DNA from: Emticicia agri
GTDB taxonomy: Bacteria; Bacteroidota; Bacteroidia; Cytophagales; Spirosomataceae
Direction of reading: 5' to 3'
Assembly: GCF_004168285.1 (NCBI RefSeq)
Contig: NZ_SEWF01000047.1
Location: forward strand, 1-38,704
DNA length: 38,704 nucleotides
The notes below the pieces were generated by a model that saw nothing but the letters and a program-made list of their open reading frames with translations, was not told the DNA's origin and searched no databases. Position numbers and translations under genes: made by a program. Below, one piece after another: positions 17,139 through 26,168 of this stretch. How positions within the stretch are numbered: the first letter of the stretch is position 1; each line of letters opens with the position of its first letter.

Positions 17139-18581
17139 ATGAAAATATTAAATAAAAAAATAGGGATTTTATCACTGGCTATGACCATTAGCTTGTCTTC
17201 CTGCAATGAAGACTTCCTGACCGCTGTTCCTGAACTAAGCTTGTCAGATGCTACGGTATTCTCAACTCCTGCTCGTGTTGAGTCGCAGGTAATCGGTTTG
17301 TATGGTTCTGCTAAAAATGGTGCTCTTTTCGGTGGTCGTTATTTAATTTACAATGATATTCGTGCCGAAGAGTTTGTAAACCGTACTACCAACTCTGTAA
17401 CAGGTTATTCTACCTACCAAGGTAATCAGGACCCATCTGATACTTATATAGCTAACTTCTGGACACAAGGTTATCTGACTATCAACAGAGCTAACTTGTT
17501 TTTAGAAGGTTTAGCAGCTAATCCAAACTCGGTTAGTGCTGCATTAGCCGCTAACTATGCCGGAGAAGCTAAATTCCTGAGAGCGCTTACTTATTTCTCT
17601 TTGGTTCAGTTCTTTGCAAAACCTTATGCTTTAGACAATGGTGCATCTCCGGGTTTACCGCTAAGATTAAAAGGAGAAACTTCTTCAGCTAACAATAATC
17701 TGGCAAGAAGCACCGTAGCACAAATCTATGATCAGGTATTGAAAGACCTTAACGAAGCTGAAAGTCAATTGCCTGATAATTACAGCACGCCTTTATTGCG
17801 TACAACGAGAGCACACAAAAACACGGCTATTGCTTTAAAAACCCGTGTATTGTTAGCGAAAAAAGATTATGCAGGTGTTATTACAGAAGCTAACAAAATT
17901 GTTTCTGCGGCTGCTCCTTTTAAATCACCAAACCGTGTAGCTCATGAATTACAAGCAGATGTGGTATCTGTTTTCAGAACTCCCTATACTTCTGTTGAGT
18001 CTATTCTTTCGTTCCCGATGGCTGAAACCAATGCTCCTGGTACACAAAACCAGTTAGGTTATTATTTCAATGCGGGTAACGTAGAATACTTTATCAATAC
18101 AGGTCCTACAGGTATTTATTCAAATCCGCAATTCAGAGCTTCTGATGACCGTAAAGCTAAATTGACAGTGCCAACTACCAGCGTAGCTGCGTTCCCATCA
18201 AGCACTAAATTCAGTGGTGTATCACCTTATATCGATTTCGTTCCGAATATCCGTTATGCCGAGGTATTATTAAACTTAGCTGAGGCTGAAGCTGAAGCAG
18301 GTAACCAAACCCGTGCATTAGCTTTATTACAAGCAGTACACAATCGTTCGGATGCAGGTTATGATTTCGGAACACTTGATAAAGCCGGATTAATTACTGC
18401 TATCTTAACAGAAAGACGTATTGAGTTATTTGCAGAAGGTTTCCGTACAAATGATATCTTAAGAAGAGGCGAACCTATCAACTCTTTTGGCGCAGGTGCT
18501 ATGATTCAACCATCTGAGGCAAGATATATTTTCGGTATTCCTTTAGCAGAGACTCAAACAAACCCTGGTATCGGAAACTAA
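17139..18581 (+). CDS. SusD/RagB-family surface lipoprotein
   Basis: 480 residues. The lipobox is LSSC with C22 as the lipidated cysteine, then NEDFLTAVPE, the typical SusD N-terminus. TPR-like helices such as EAKFLRALTYFSLVQFF and FVPNIRYAEVLLNLAEAEAEAG, followed by RRIELFAEGFRTNDILRRG, are the RagB/SusD signature. It caps the SusC barrel and binds the ligand at the cell surface. It is 20 bases after SusC and followed by a strong terminator at 18607. At 480 residues it is on the short side for the family but complete. Shares the CGT-rich codon bias of its partner. Confidence 0.95.
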   Translation: MKILNKKIGILSLAMTISLSSCNEDFLTAVPELSLSDATVFSTPARVESQVIGLYGSAKNGALFGGRYLIYNDIRAEEFVNRTTNSVTGYSTYQGNQDPSDTYIANFWTQGYLTINRANLFLEGLAANPNSVSAALAANYAGEAKFLRALTYFSLVQFFAKPYALDNGASPGLPLRLKGETSSANNNLARSTVAQIYDQVLKDLNEAESQLPDNYSTPLLRTTRAHKNTAIALKTRVLLAKKDYAGVITEANKIVSAAAPFKSPNRVAHELQADVVSVFRTPYTSVESILSFPMAETNAPGTQNQLGYYFNAGNVEYFINTGPTGIYSNPQFRASDDRKAKLTVPTTSVAAFPSSTKFSGVSPYIDFVPNIRYAEVLLNLAEAEAEAGNQTRALALLQAVHNRSDAGYDFGTLDKAGLITAILTERRIELFAEGFRTNDILRRGEPINSFGAGAMIQPSEARYIFGIPLAETQTNPGIGN

Positions 18582-18606
18582 AAATTCTGTTCTTTATTAT
18601 TTTTGC

Positions 18607-18646
18607 AATGGGTTGTCTGAGATTCTCTCAGCAACCCATTCTTTTT
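18607..18646 (+). terminator. Strong rho-independent terminator after susD
   Basis: Stem AATGGGTTG-T-CTGAGA (18607-18622) pairs with TCTCAGCAACCCATT (18626-18640) with one bulged base and a 3-base loop, followed by CTTTTT. It ends the susCD transcript cleanly before the small exported protein. Confidence 0.85.
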
Positions 18647-18663
18647 AAAACTTAATTTTATAC

Positions 18664-19308
18664 ATGATGAAACGATTTGAAAAGCTATTAATTATCAGTT
18701 GTCTGGCATGGAACTCATCTTTTGCACAGATGGCTGTATCTGCCGATGTGTTAGGAGGCACGCCTTTAACAGGGCAAGCCTATATGAATGTAAAAGGAAC
18801 ACCGTATTTGCTCGAAAACTGGGAAAAAGGAAGTGTTACTTTAGCATCAGGCAAAAAATTTGAAAACCTTGACCTGAAATTTGACCAGGTGATTAATCAG
18901 GTAATTTTTCAGGATGCCGATGGTAGCATGAAAGCCTTCAGCCAACCGATAGCCGCTTTTACCATTGGCAAAGATGCCAACGAGCATGAGTTTATGAGAG
19001 GAGTAGATGGGATTTACTATGAAAAACTGGTAACCGGGAAAATTACACTATGGAAAAAGAATCATAAGACTTTGATTGACGAAAAACCGTATGGTTCGGC
19101 CACTGTACAGAGAAATATACTGAATAATAATACCTATTACGTAGGAGAATTGACGCAACTCGCAAAAATTAAAACTGATAAAAAATCAGTTCTGGAGTTA
19201 ATGGCAGACAAAGCCAATGATATAGAACAATACATGAAAAAGGGGAAACTCAGCCCTAAAACTGAAAGTGATTTAGTAAGGGTTATTATGTATTATAATG
19301 GTTTGTAG
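18664..19308 (+). CDS. Exported protein of unknown function
   Basis: 214 residues. The N-terminus has two consecutive ATGs and a signal peptide ending NSSFAQ. The mature part begins as beta strands (TGQAYMNVKGTPYLLENWEKG, LASGKKFENLDLKFDQV) and ends with a Lys-rich helical region (LELMADKANDIEQYMKKGKLSP). No family recognised. It sits just after the susD terminator, so it has its own promoter, and is closed by a perfect terminator at 19325. Periplasmic or surface location expected. Confidence 0.75.
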   Translation: MMKRFEKLLIISCLAWNSSFAQMAVSADVLGGTPLTGQAYMNVKGTPYLLENWEKGSVTLASGKKFENLDLKFDQVINQVIFQDADGSMKAFSQPIAAFTIGKDANEHEFMRGVDGIYYEKLVTGKITLWKKNHKTLIDEKPYGSATVQRNILNNNTYYVGELTQLAKIKTDKKSVLELMADKANDIEQYMKKGKLSPKTESDLVRVIMYYNGL

Positions 19309-19324
19309 CCTGAAAGCTACTGGC

Positions 19325-19366
19325 TATAAAAAGCCTGTTTCTTCAACCGGAAACAGGCTTTTTATA
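19325..19366 (+). terminator. Rho-independent terminator, perfect 17-base stem
   Basis: TATAAAAAGCCTGTTTC (19325-19341) is fully complementary to 19350-19366 around an 8-base loop, with T-runs on both strands, so it can stop transcription in either direction. It insulates the giant protease gene from upstream transcription. Confidence 0.88.
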
Positions 19367-19547
19367 CTTATACATAATACCCTTCAGGTACTTGCACGTA
19401 AAAAGAATAATTTGAAAAATCCCTTTATTCTTTTAAAGATTTAGTAATTTGCCCCTGTTTTTCTGTGATACGATATTTGCCTTAAAAGTACCTCTCCTAT
19501 TGCAGTAAAGTGACTAATCTAAACACCCGAACCTACTTGATAATTTA

Positions 19548-22500
19548 ATGAAAAAACTGTTTTACCTGCTGGTATTATTACTTCCTGTTTTTAATAGTTT
19601 AGCCCAAGACCCCTGGTGTACAACCAAAGCCCCCACTCAGAGTCAGAAAGGTATTTTCCTTCAACAATTTCAGCTACAAGAAACTATGAGAGCCCGTAAG
19701 GGGGAAGAAACTGTTACGAATGTAGCGCTTAAAATTCACCTTTTAAGTAAATCAGATGGAAGCATGGAGTTGTTTGACAACGATATAAAGGAGTTGATGG
19801 ATAGCCTTAATATGCACTTTATTGATGCTAAAATTCAGTTTTACCTCTGTGGAGGAATAGATTATATCAACGATGGCACTTTTTATAAATTCGATACACG
19901 ATCAGAAAGTGCTTTCTGTAAAGTACATGATGTAGACAATGCCATTAATTTATACCTGGTTAAAGAGTTTACCGATCCCGGTCTTGGCGGGTACGCTTAC
20001 TTTCCGAACTCGGATAAAAAAACTAACCGCATTTTCTGTGCTTATAAAAATCGCACTGATTTGATAACTAAAATCTTGCCTCACGAAATGGGTCATTATT
20101 TCGGGTTATTACATACTTTTCAGGACGCAGGCTGGGAGGGCTACTCAGAAGTAGTTTCACGTGGCGAAAAAGCAAACTGTGCCTATAGAGGTGACCTGCT
20201 GTGCGATACCCCTGCCGACCCTTATGGCAGTGTAATTTCTGACATAAAAAACTGTGAGTTCAGCAGTAACTATGTAGATGTAAACGGCGACCGATACAGC
20301 CCACAGATAGGCAACCTGATGTCTTACTACCGGGGATGCGGTAATTTTTTTACGCCGGGTCAGATAGGGATGATTAAAACCGGATTGCTGGTAAGACTTA
20401 TTCAGGATAACAATAGAGCCAATGCTTATAGCATAGATTGCGAAGGGGTCAATTCAAACCAGATAGTAACAAAAGATATTTACCTGGATGGCGTAAGAAA
20501 AACGCAGGAAGGGTGGGTACGTATATGCGTTGAAAAACCTTTTGTGATTACTTTTAATGCTACCGGAAACTTTAAATCTGACAACGAATTCAAGGCCACG
20601 CTGATTTCTTCAAGGCGAAATTTTTCGGCAGAGATAGGCAGTGGCAAAGGCAATGAAATCACTTGTAAAATACCAAAAGATTTTCCGGTCGATCTGGCTT
20701 ATTGCTATATACAGGTAACTTCTACCAGTCCTGCCATTAGCAGTAGTTTTTCTTCTTTTGCTATTTATGGCAATAAAATACCCACAGCCGAGATAAGCGG
20801 CAATTACAATATATTTGAAAACGAAGAAATAGCCGTGCCTATCAAACTCAGTGGAGGTATTGTGCAGATGAGGCTGAATAATAATGATTTTCGTGAATTT
20901 GGTGTGGACCCTAACCCTAAGCTGTATTTCAGGCAGCAGAAAAGCACAACCATCAGTTTTACCCGTGTCTGGAACGAGTGCGGTGACGGTGTGGGCAAAG
21001 GGCAGATTGAACTGAATGTGATACCAAAACCTGTAGCCCGTAATTTCTCAATCGGCAATATATCAGGCACTTATCTCTGCGAAGGAAAGCCTATGATGCT
21101 CAGTATAAAGGCAGATGGTATTTTTAATCAGTTTAACACATTCAAACTTTTCCTTTCAGATAAAGACGGGAATAATTTCAAGGAAATTGCGCACAATACA
21201 ACCACAGGTGGTGTATTAGAATTAAAAGTACCGGAAGGAATGCCTGTTGGAGATAATTACAGAATCAAGGTAGTTTCAAGCAATCCGGCTATTGAGTCTA
21301 TCTCTCAGGATTTGTCTGTGCAAGCAAAAGCTATAGCTGTACTAAGTGGCGATACCACTATTTATAACGGCCAAAAAGCACAGCTACAGATACACCTCTT
21401 AGGTAAAAAACCTTTCACATTAGTTACTTCTCAGGGAGATTCACTTATCAGTGCTGAAAACTTTTTCCAATGGCAGGTCTCTCCTACCGAAGATAAAGTT
21501 TTTTCTTTAAAATCTGTAAGTAATGAGGCTTGTGGCAACGGTACAGTACAAGGCAATGCAGCCGTAAAAGTTAATTACGGGCTTAGAACCTCAACACTTA
21601 ACTTCCCTTTTGTCTGTGCTGGCAGTGAAATAAAAATACCGTATGAAGTGCAGGACGGCGTTGTGATGGAAAACGAATACATGATTCAGCTTTCTGACAA
21701 AACAGGTAAAAACTTTACGACCATTGGCAACAGCAGTAAGAATCCATTAACGGCTGTTATTCCGGCTGATATACCCGAAGGGAGTAATTACAGAGTAAGA
21801 GTGGTGAGTAAAAGTGGGGCATATATTGGTAGTGAATCTAATGAATTTGAAATCAGACAAAAGCCATCAGCCTTTCTTGAAGGTTCACTGGTAGGTAATA
21901 AAGGCACTAAAGCTAACTTAACCGTAAAATTGACAGGAGGAGGCCCGTGGAATGTCGCATTAAAATCAGAAGAGGGTATTTCTACTATTAGCACAACACA
22001 GAACCCCACGCTGATACCTGTTACACTTGGCAATAGCACTACCTATACACTGGAAACTATATCAAATGCCTGCGGTACAGGACAAAGCTACGGACAGGCT
22101 GTAAGTAATGTGAGAGAAAAAGTTGAAAACTATTGTGTTCCGTTTGTTAGTGCCAATCAGCAGTTGCCTTATGGTAGAATTACACGCGTACGCCTGACAG
22201 ATATGGATGGCCGCATGTTGCTCAATAGTTTTGATATAAAAATGGGGGTACGCAACTATACAGATAATACAGCTATGGTAGCTAACCTGAAACCCGGAGG
22301 CTCTTATAATTATGATATAATCTCAAGCGATGGAGGCAGTGAAACCAATTTCTGGTCAGATAACTACTATTATATAGTGGCATGGATTGATTATGACCAG
22401 AATGGCCGATTTGACAGAAATGAAACCTTTGTTGAAAATGCCTTGGAGTATTCATGGGCCAAATTCACGGTTCCTGAAAATGCCAAAAGAGGGCTTACCC

Positions 22501-25121
22501 GTATGAGAGTAAGAACCTACAGAGAAGACCCTGAATCTGTATTAAATAATGCCTGTGCCTCTATTTATGGCGGAGAAACAGAAGATTATACCATTAATAT
22601 TACTGACGATGCCCCCAATTACTCTGCCGAAATAAAATTTGATGAAAGAGCCTTATGTAAAGTAAAAGAATATGAGTTTCCTTTCGAAGTAACAGGTACT
22701 TTTGCCCATGATAACACTTTCAGAGTAGCTTTATACAATGGTTTCGGCAATTTTTTAGGTTATATAGGTGAAGGCAAAACAAGCCCGATAAAGATTAAAT
22801 TTCCAACAGATATTCCTGTCGGGGCAAATTATAAGCTAAAATTAGTTGCTTCTGCTCCCTATTATGAGGGTATTTTCACCAAAGCCTTTCGTATTAACGA
22901 TACTCCAACTGCTACCCTTAGCGGAAATCAGAGAGCTTATTTCGGACAAGCCATGCCGCTCAATATTTTATTAGAGGGTGGTGCAGACTGGAGTTATTCG
23001 GTAGGTAATGGAGTAAACAATGGCGGTGGAGGAATGTTTAATGCCTCGCAAAACAAACTAATCATTGATTATCCCGGAGAAGCCTCTTACTTGACTCCTA
23101 CCCCCGGAATCTATGATTTTAAAATGAACAGGGTGATTAATACAGCTTGTGGAGATGGCAAAGTACAGGGAAGTGCCCGCTTAGAAGTATTAGAGCCTGA
23201 CCCATCGGCTGTTTATATTTCTAAAATAAAAACTCAATTTTCAGGCTGGATGTTTACACAGGCTATTTATCGTTGCAAAGATTATAACTACTCATCACGT
23301 ATTTCTTTTGAAACCAAAGGCATATTTGATAAAGACAACTATTTTACCTGCCACCTGATTAGCCCTGATGATAAGTTTGTAGCGGTTGTTGGTTATGCCA
23401 AAACCAATGAATTGTATCTCGATATTCCTCCTAATATTGATGGGTATGGCTATAAAGTAAAGGTTATTTCATCAGCACCTTACTCAGAGAGTCCGCTTTC
23501 TATGCCATTTGCTATTATGGCTAAACCTGCCGCAAATATATCGGGCTATAGTGAAATACTCCCCGGCGAGCAGGCTACCATTCAGTTATCGTTAACCGGT
23601 AGAGAACCCTGGGATATTACCCTATCAGACGGAACCAGTATCGTTACAGGTATTCCGGTTCAGTCCTTAAAAGTATCTCCGGCTTCTACACAAGTATATA
23701 CTATTAATCGTTTATATGCTTATCCATGTATTGGCGAAACAAGTGGCTCGGCTACTGTAAAAGTATTAAAACCAAGAGCCACCGGACTAAGAGTTCAGCA
23801 ACCGAATGAGATATGTATTGGCGGAAATATGGTTTTAGGTTTCCAGTCAAACGGTACTTTCAGAGAAAGAAACCATTTCAAGGTAGTTTTATCTGATAAT
23901 AGCGGTGCCAGATTCAAGGATATGGAAACAAAACTTATCAATGACTCGACCCTGTATTTCTCTATACCAACTACCGTACCCCCCGGCGACGATTATAAAA
24001 TTAAACTAATATCCACCAGTCCTTACCTTGAAAGCGATATTACCAATACATTCAGGCTCAGACCTGTAAGTACGGCTACTATCAGTAGTGAGGTAAAATC
24101 GGTTTATGAGAAAGCTACTATACGGCTGAGAGTTGATTTTACTGGCGATGCACCTTATACTATTGAGTTGTCTGATGGCAGACATTATGAAAACATCACG
24201 CAGAATCCTTATTTTATTGACTTAAAAGCTACAGTTGGTATTGATAAATACACCATTAAACGTGTAAGCAACAGTTGCGGACAAGGAAAAACTTCGGGTA
24301 TTGTTACTTTAAATATAATGCCTTTGCCTGTGATAACTACACAGCCTTTAAGCATTAATTCAGTTTGTGCCGGAAACCGCATATTTGTACCTTATATAAT
24401 CAGTAATGGTGAGTTTCAGGCTGATAATGTATTTAAGGTTGACTTATTTGATGTTTCAAATAACAGTTGGAGAGTACTTGAAACCACTATGAAAAACGAT
24501 AGTTTATTTGCGGTTATTCCTCTTAATTTATCAGGAGGCACCTATACTGTGCGGGTAAACGGAACCAGCCCGTCTATCATCGGGTCTTTGTCAGATTCAA
24601 GGTTTACGGTCAGAACTTATCCTGTTGGTAACATCAGCGGTAAAACTTCTGTCATGGAGGGAGATTCAGCCAGTTTTCTGTTAACACTTTCGGGAGATTC
24701 ACCCTGGACAATCAGACTCTCAAACGGCACAGAGTTGAAAGATGTAACAAGCAGTAATTTCCCGATTAGTTTTATTCCACAAAAATCAGAGACACTTACC
24801 ATTACCTCTGTCAGAAATATATGTGGTGAGGGTAGTTTTACGGGGCAAGCCGCTTTTGTGGTGCATAAGTTGGAAGACATTGAAAATCTGGTAAAAATTT
24901 ATCCGATTCCATTTCAGCAGGAAACCAGACTCTATATCGATGAAGCACTGCTGAAACAGGCAGCCTATTATACGGTTACAGATATTTTAGGTAGAGTAAT
25001 TCTTACAAGAACATTTGAATCTACCCAAACCCCCATTGATTTGAGTTTCTATCCTGCGGGTATCTATTATACCCGAATTTCTACCAGTAAGAAACAGTTT
25101 TTCAGGAAAATAGTCAAATAA
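19548..25121 (+). CDS. Giant T9SS-secreted M43-like metalloprotease with seven paired-Cys modules and a GEVED domain
   Basis: 1857 residues, signal peptide ending NSLAQ. The catalytic domain (about 40-290) has HEMGHYFGLLH at 179-189 (zinc motif HExxHxxGxxH) and the Met-turn NLMSYY at 256-261, as in pappalysin-like M43 peptidases. Then come seven two-part modules of about 180 residues. Each opens with a conserved Cys (C327, C511, C690, C1037, C1243, C1423, C1607), has a YRIKVVSSxP-like strand, then a SGxxxxxxGexAxLxLxLxGxxPW half ending in a second Cys (C478, C662, C842, C1201, C1394, C1577, C1759). A GEVED domain (about 862-1020, with IDYDQNG and GGETEDY) sits between modules 3 and 4. A type A sorting domain (about 1782-1857, YPIPFQQ...PAGIYYTRI) targets it to type IX secretion. 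Extracellular protease, substrate unknown. Confidence 0.93.
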   Translation: MKKLFYLLVLLLPVFNSLAQDPWCTTKAPTQSQKGIFLQQFQLQETMRARKGEETVTNVALKIHLLSKSDGSMELFDNDIKELMDSLNMHFIDAKIQFYLCGGIDYINDGTFYKFDTRSESAFCKVHDVDNAINLYLVKEFTDPGLGGYAYFPNSDKKTNRIFCAYKNRTDLITKILPHEMGHYFGLLHTFQDAGWEGYSEVVSRGEKANCAYRGDLLCDTPADPYGSVISDIKNCEFSSNYVDVNGDRYSPQIGNLMSYYRGCGNFFTPGQIGMIKTGLLVRLIQDNNRANAYSIDCEGVNSNQIVTKDIYLDGVRKTQEGWVRICVEKPFVITFNATGNFKSDNEFKATLISSRRNFSAEIGSGKGNEITCKIPKDFPVDLAYCYIQVTSTSPAISSSFSSFAIYGNKIPTAEISGNYNIFENEEIAVPIKLSGGIVQMRLNNNDFREFGVDPNPKLYFRQQKSTTISFTRVWNECGDGVGKGQIELNVIPKPVARNFSIGNISGTYLCEGKPMMLSIKADGIFNQFNTFKLFLSDKDGNNFKEIAHNTTTGGVLELKVPEGMPVGDNYRIKVVSSNPAIESISQDLSVQAKAIAVLSGDTTIYNGQKAQLQIHLLGKKPFTLVTSQGDSLISAENFFQWQVSPTEDKVFSLKSVSNEACGNGTVQGNAAVKVNYGLRTSTLNFPFVCAGSEIKIPYEVQDGVVMENEYMIQLSDKTGKNFTTIGNSSKNPLTAVIPADIPEGSNYRVRVVSKSGAYIGSESNEFEIRQKPSAFLEGSLVGNKGTKANLTVKLTGGGPWNVALKSEEGISTISTTQNPTLIPVTLGNSTTYTLETISNACGTGQSYGQAVSNVREKVENYCVPFVSANQQLPYGRITRVRLTDMDGRMLLNSFDIKMGVRNYTDNTAMVANLKPGGSYNYDIISSDGGSETNFWSDNYYYIVAWIDYDQNGRFDRNETFVENALEYSWAKFTVPENAKRGLTRMRVRTYREDPESVLNNACASIYGGETEDYTINITDDAPNYSAEIKFDERALCKVKEYEFPFEVTGTFAHDNTFRVALYNGFGNFLGYIGEGKTSPIKIKFPTDIPVGANYKLKLVASAPYYEGIFTKAFRINDTPTATLSGNQRAYFGQAMPLNILLEGGADWSYSVGNGVNNGGGGMFNASQNKLIIDYPGEASYLTPTPGIYDFKMNRVINTACGDGKVQGSARLEVLEPDPSAVYISKIKTQFSGWMFTQAIYRCKDYNYSSRISFETKGIFDKDNYFTCHLISPDDKFVAVVGYAKTNELYLDIPPNIDGYGYKVKVISSAPYSESPLSMPFAIMAKPAANISGYSEILPGEQATIQLSLTGREPWDITLSDGTSIVTGIPVQSLKVSPASTQVYTINRLYAYPCIGETSGSATVKVLKPRATGLRVQQPNEICIGGNMVLGFQSNGTFRERNHFKVVLSDNSGARFKDMETKLINDSTLYFSIPTTVPPGDDYKIKLISTSPYLESDITNTFRLRPVSTATISSEVKSVYEKATIRLRVDFTGDAPYTIELSDGRHYENITQNPYFIDLKATVGIDKYTIKRVSNSCGQGKTSGIVTLNIMPLPVITTQPLSINSVCAGNRIFVPYIISNGEFQADNVFKVDLFDVSNNSWRVLETTMKNDSLFAVIPLNLSGGTYTVRVNGTSPSIIGSLSDSRFTVRTYPVGNISGKTSVMEGDSASFLLTLSGDSPWTIRLSNGTELKDVTSSNFPISFIPQKSETLTITSVRNICGEGSFTGQAAFVVHKLEDIENLVKIYPIPFQQETRLYIDEALLKQAAYYTVTDILGRVILTRTFESTQTPIDLSFYPAGIYYTRISTSKKQFFRKIVK

Positions 25122-25128
25122 GAACACG

Positions 25129-25162
25129 ATGGCAGATAGTAAATACTACCTGCCATTTTTTT
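25129..25162 (+). terminator. Terminator after the giant protease gene
   Basis: ATGGCAGATAGTA (25129-25141) pairs with TACTACCTGCCAT (25144-25156) with one mismatch, followed by six T. Starts seven bases after the stop codon; a standard intrinsic terminator. Confidence 0.85.
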
Positions 25163-25469
25163 AAGACACCTCTTGACACTTGCCTTTGCGGAACTGTTTA
25201 GGAGCTTGGTTTGTTCTTTTGTATCCGGTTCTATAGGAGTCGTCAGGCTGGTCAGGTTCCGCTAATTTGTCATAAATAGTAAAGAAGCCAAGGCAAATAA
25301 ATCATTTTTTATAAAATGATTGGGCAGAAAATGGCGTTAAAGAAACGGTGTTGATAAATTATTAACTTAAACGCATGCTTAAAAATTAAGATTTTAACCT
25401 ATAAACCCGCTACGCTGCGGCCTGTATGGTCAAAAAAATTAGGCTTAAACATGCACTAACTATTAAGCT
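25163..25469. other. Intergenic region before the L,D-transpeptidase genes
   Basis: About 305 bases without a gene. One perfect 9-base-arm hairpin lies at 25300-25321 (AATCATTTT / AAAATGATT, 4-base loop) and a weak CCGC/GCGG hairpin at 25407-25420. It should carry the promoter for the gene at 25470; I cannot place it. Confidence 0.5.
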
Positions 25470-26168
25470 ATGTCCAACTTCTTTCAGCAGATTTATTTTC
25501 TGATCGCCCTTAGTTTTGCATTACCCTCAGCAAACACAATTACTTCAAAAAATAGTAATTCCGAAAACATCAGCCGCAAAAATACAGTTACTACTATGAG
25601 TGCTGTAGAAATGCTGTACAATGATTGCCAACTGAATGGTATAGTGGATTACAAGGCCTTTGAGCAATCAATGGCAGGTTATGAAAAATATCGTCCTGCA
25701 AAGTCAATTGTTACCATTGTTGATTTCAATTTGCCCTCTACTCAGGAACGTTTTTTTGTGATAGACATATTACAGAAAAAACTATTGTTTTCGTCCTTAG
25801 TAGCACATGGCAGAAATTCAGGCGATAATATGGCTAATAACTTTTCTAACGAAATGGAATCTCACAAAAGTAGTTTAGGATTCTATACAGTCGGACAAAT
25901 CATTCAAAGCCCCAAACATGGCATGGCTTTGTTGTTAGCAGGTTTGCAGAAAGGTATTAATGATAATGCTCGTCGTCGTGAAGTTATTATTCATGGAGCA
26001 GACTATGTAAGCACCAGTTTTGTAAAACAACATGGCCGATTAGGTCGTAGCTTTGGCTGCCCTGCTTTACCAAACGAACTGATACCGCAAGTTGTGCCTG
26101 TTATTGCCAATGGCAGTTTATTATATATCCATAGAGAAAATTCACACATAGCTTATGCTAAAAGGTAA
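25470..26168 (+). CDS. Murein L,D-transpeptidase catalytic-domain protein (YkuD_2-like)
   Basis: 232 residues. The N-terminus is hydrophobic ([14 protein letters not shown]) and exports the protein. The catalytic domain (about 75-222) has HGADY with H175 and SFGCPAL with the nucleophile C197, the pattern of the YkuD_2 family common in Bacteroidota. It is expected to form or exchange 3-3 cross-links or attach partners to peptidoglycan in the periplasm. The 3' end overlaps the next L,D-transpeptidase gene by 14 bases, so the two are translationally coupled and probably work on the same substrate. An in-frame ATG further in would remove the signal, so I keep the first. Confidence 0.88.
   Translation: MSNFFQQIYFLIALSFALPSANTITSKNSNSENISRKNTVTTMSAVEMLYNDCQLNGIVDYKAFEQSMAGYEKYRPAKSIVTIVDFNLPSTQERFFVIDILQKKLLFSSLVAHGRNSGDNMANNFSNEMESHKSSLGFYTVGQIIQSPKHGMALLLAGLQKGINDNARRREVIIHGADYVSTSFVKQHGRLGRSFGCPALPNELIPQVVPVIANGSLLYIHRENSHIAYAKR

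Noticed and set aside
25169-25200. TTGACA-like stretch after the giant protease gene, resembling a sigma-70 -35 box.
   Set aside because: Bacteroidota do not use this -35 element, there is no matching -10 and the site is in a terminator-proximal region.
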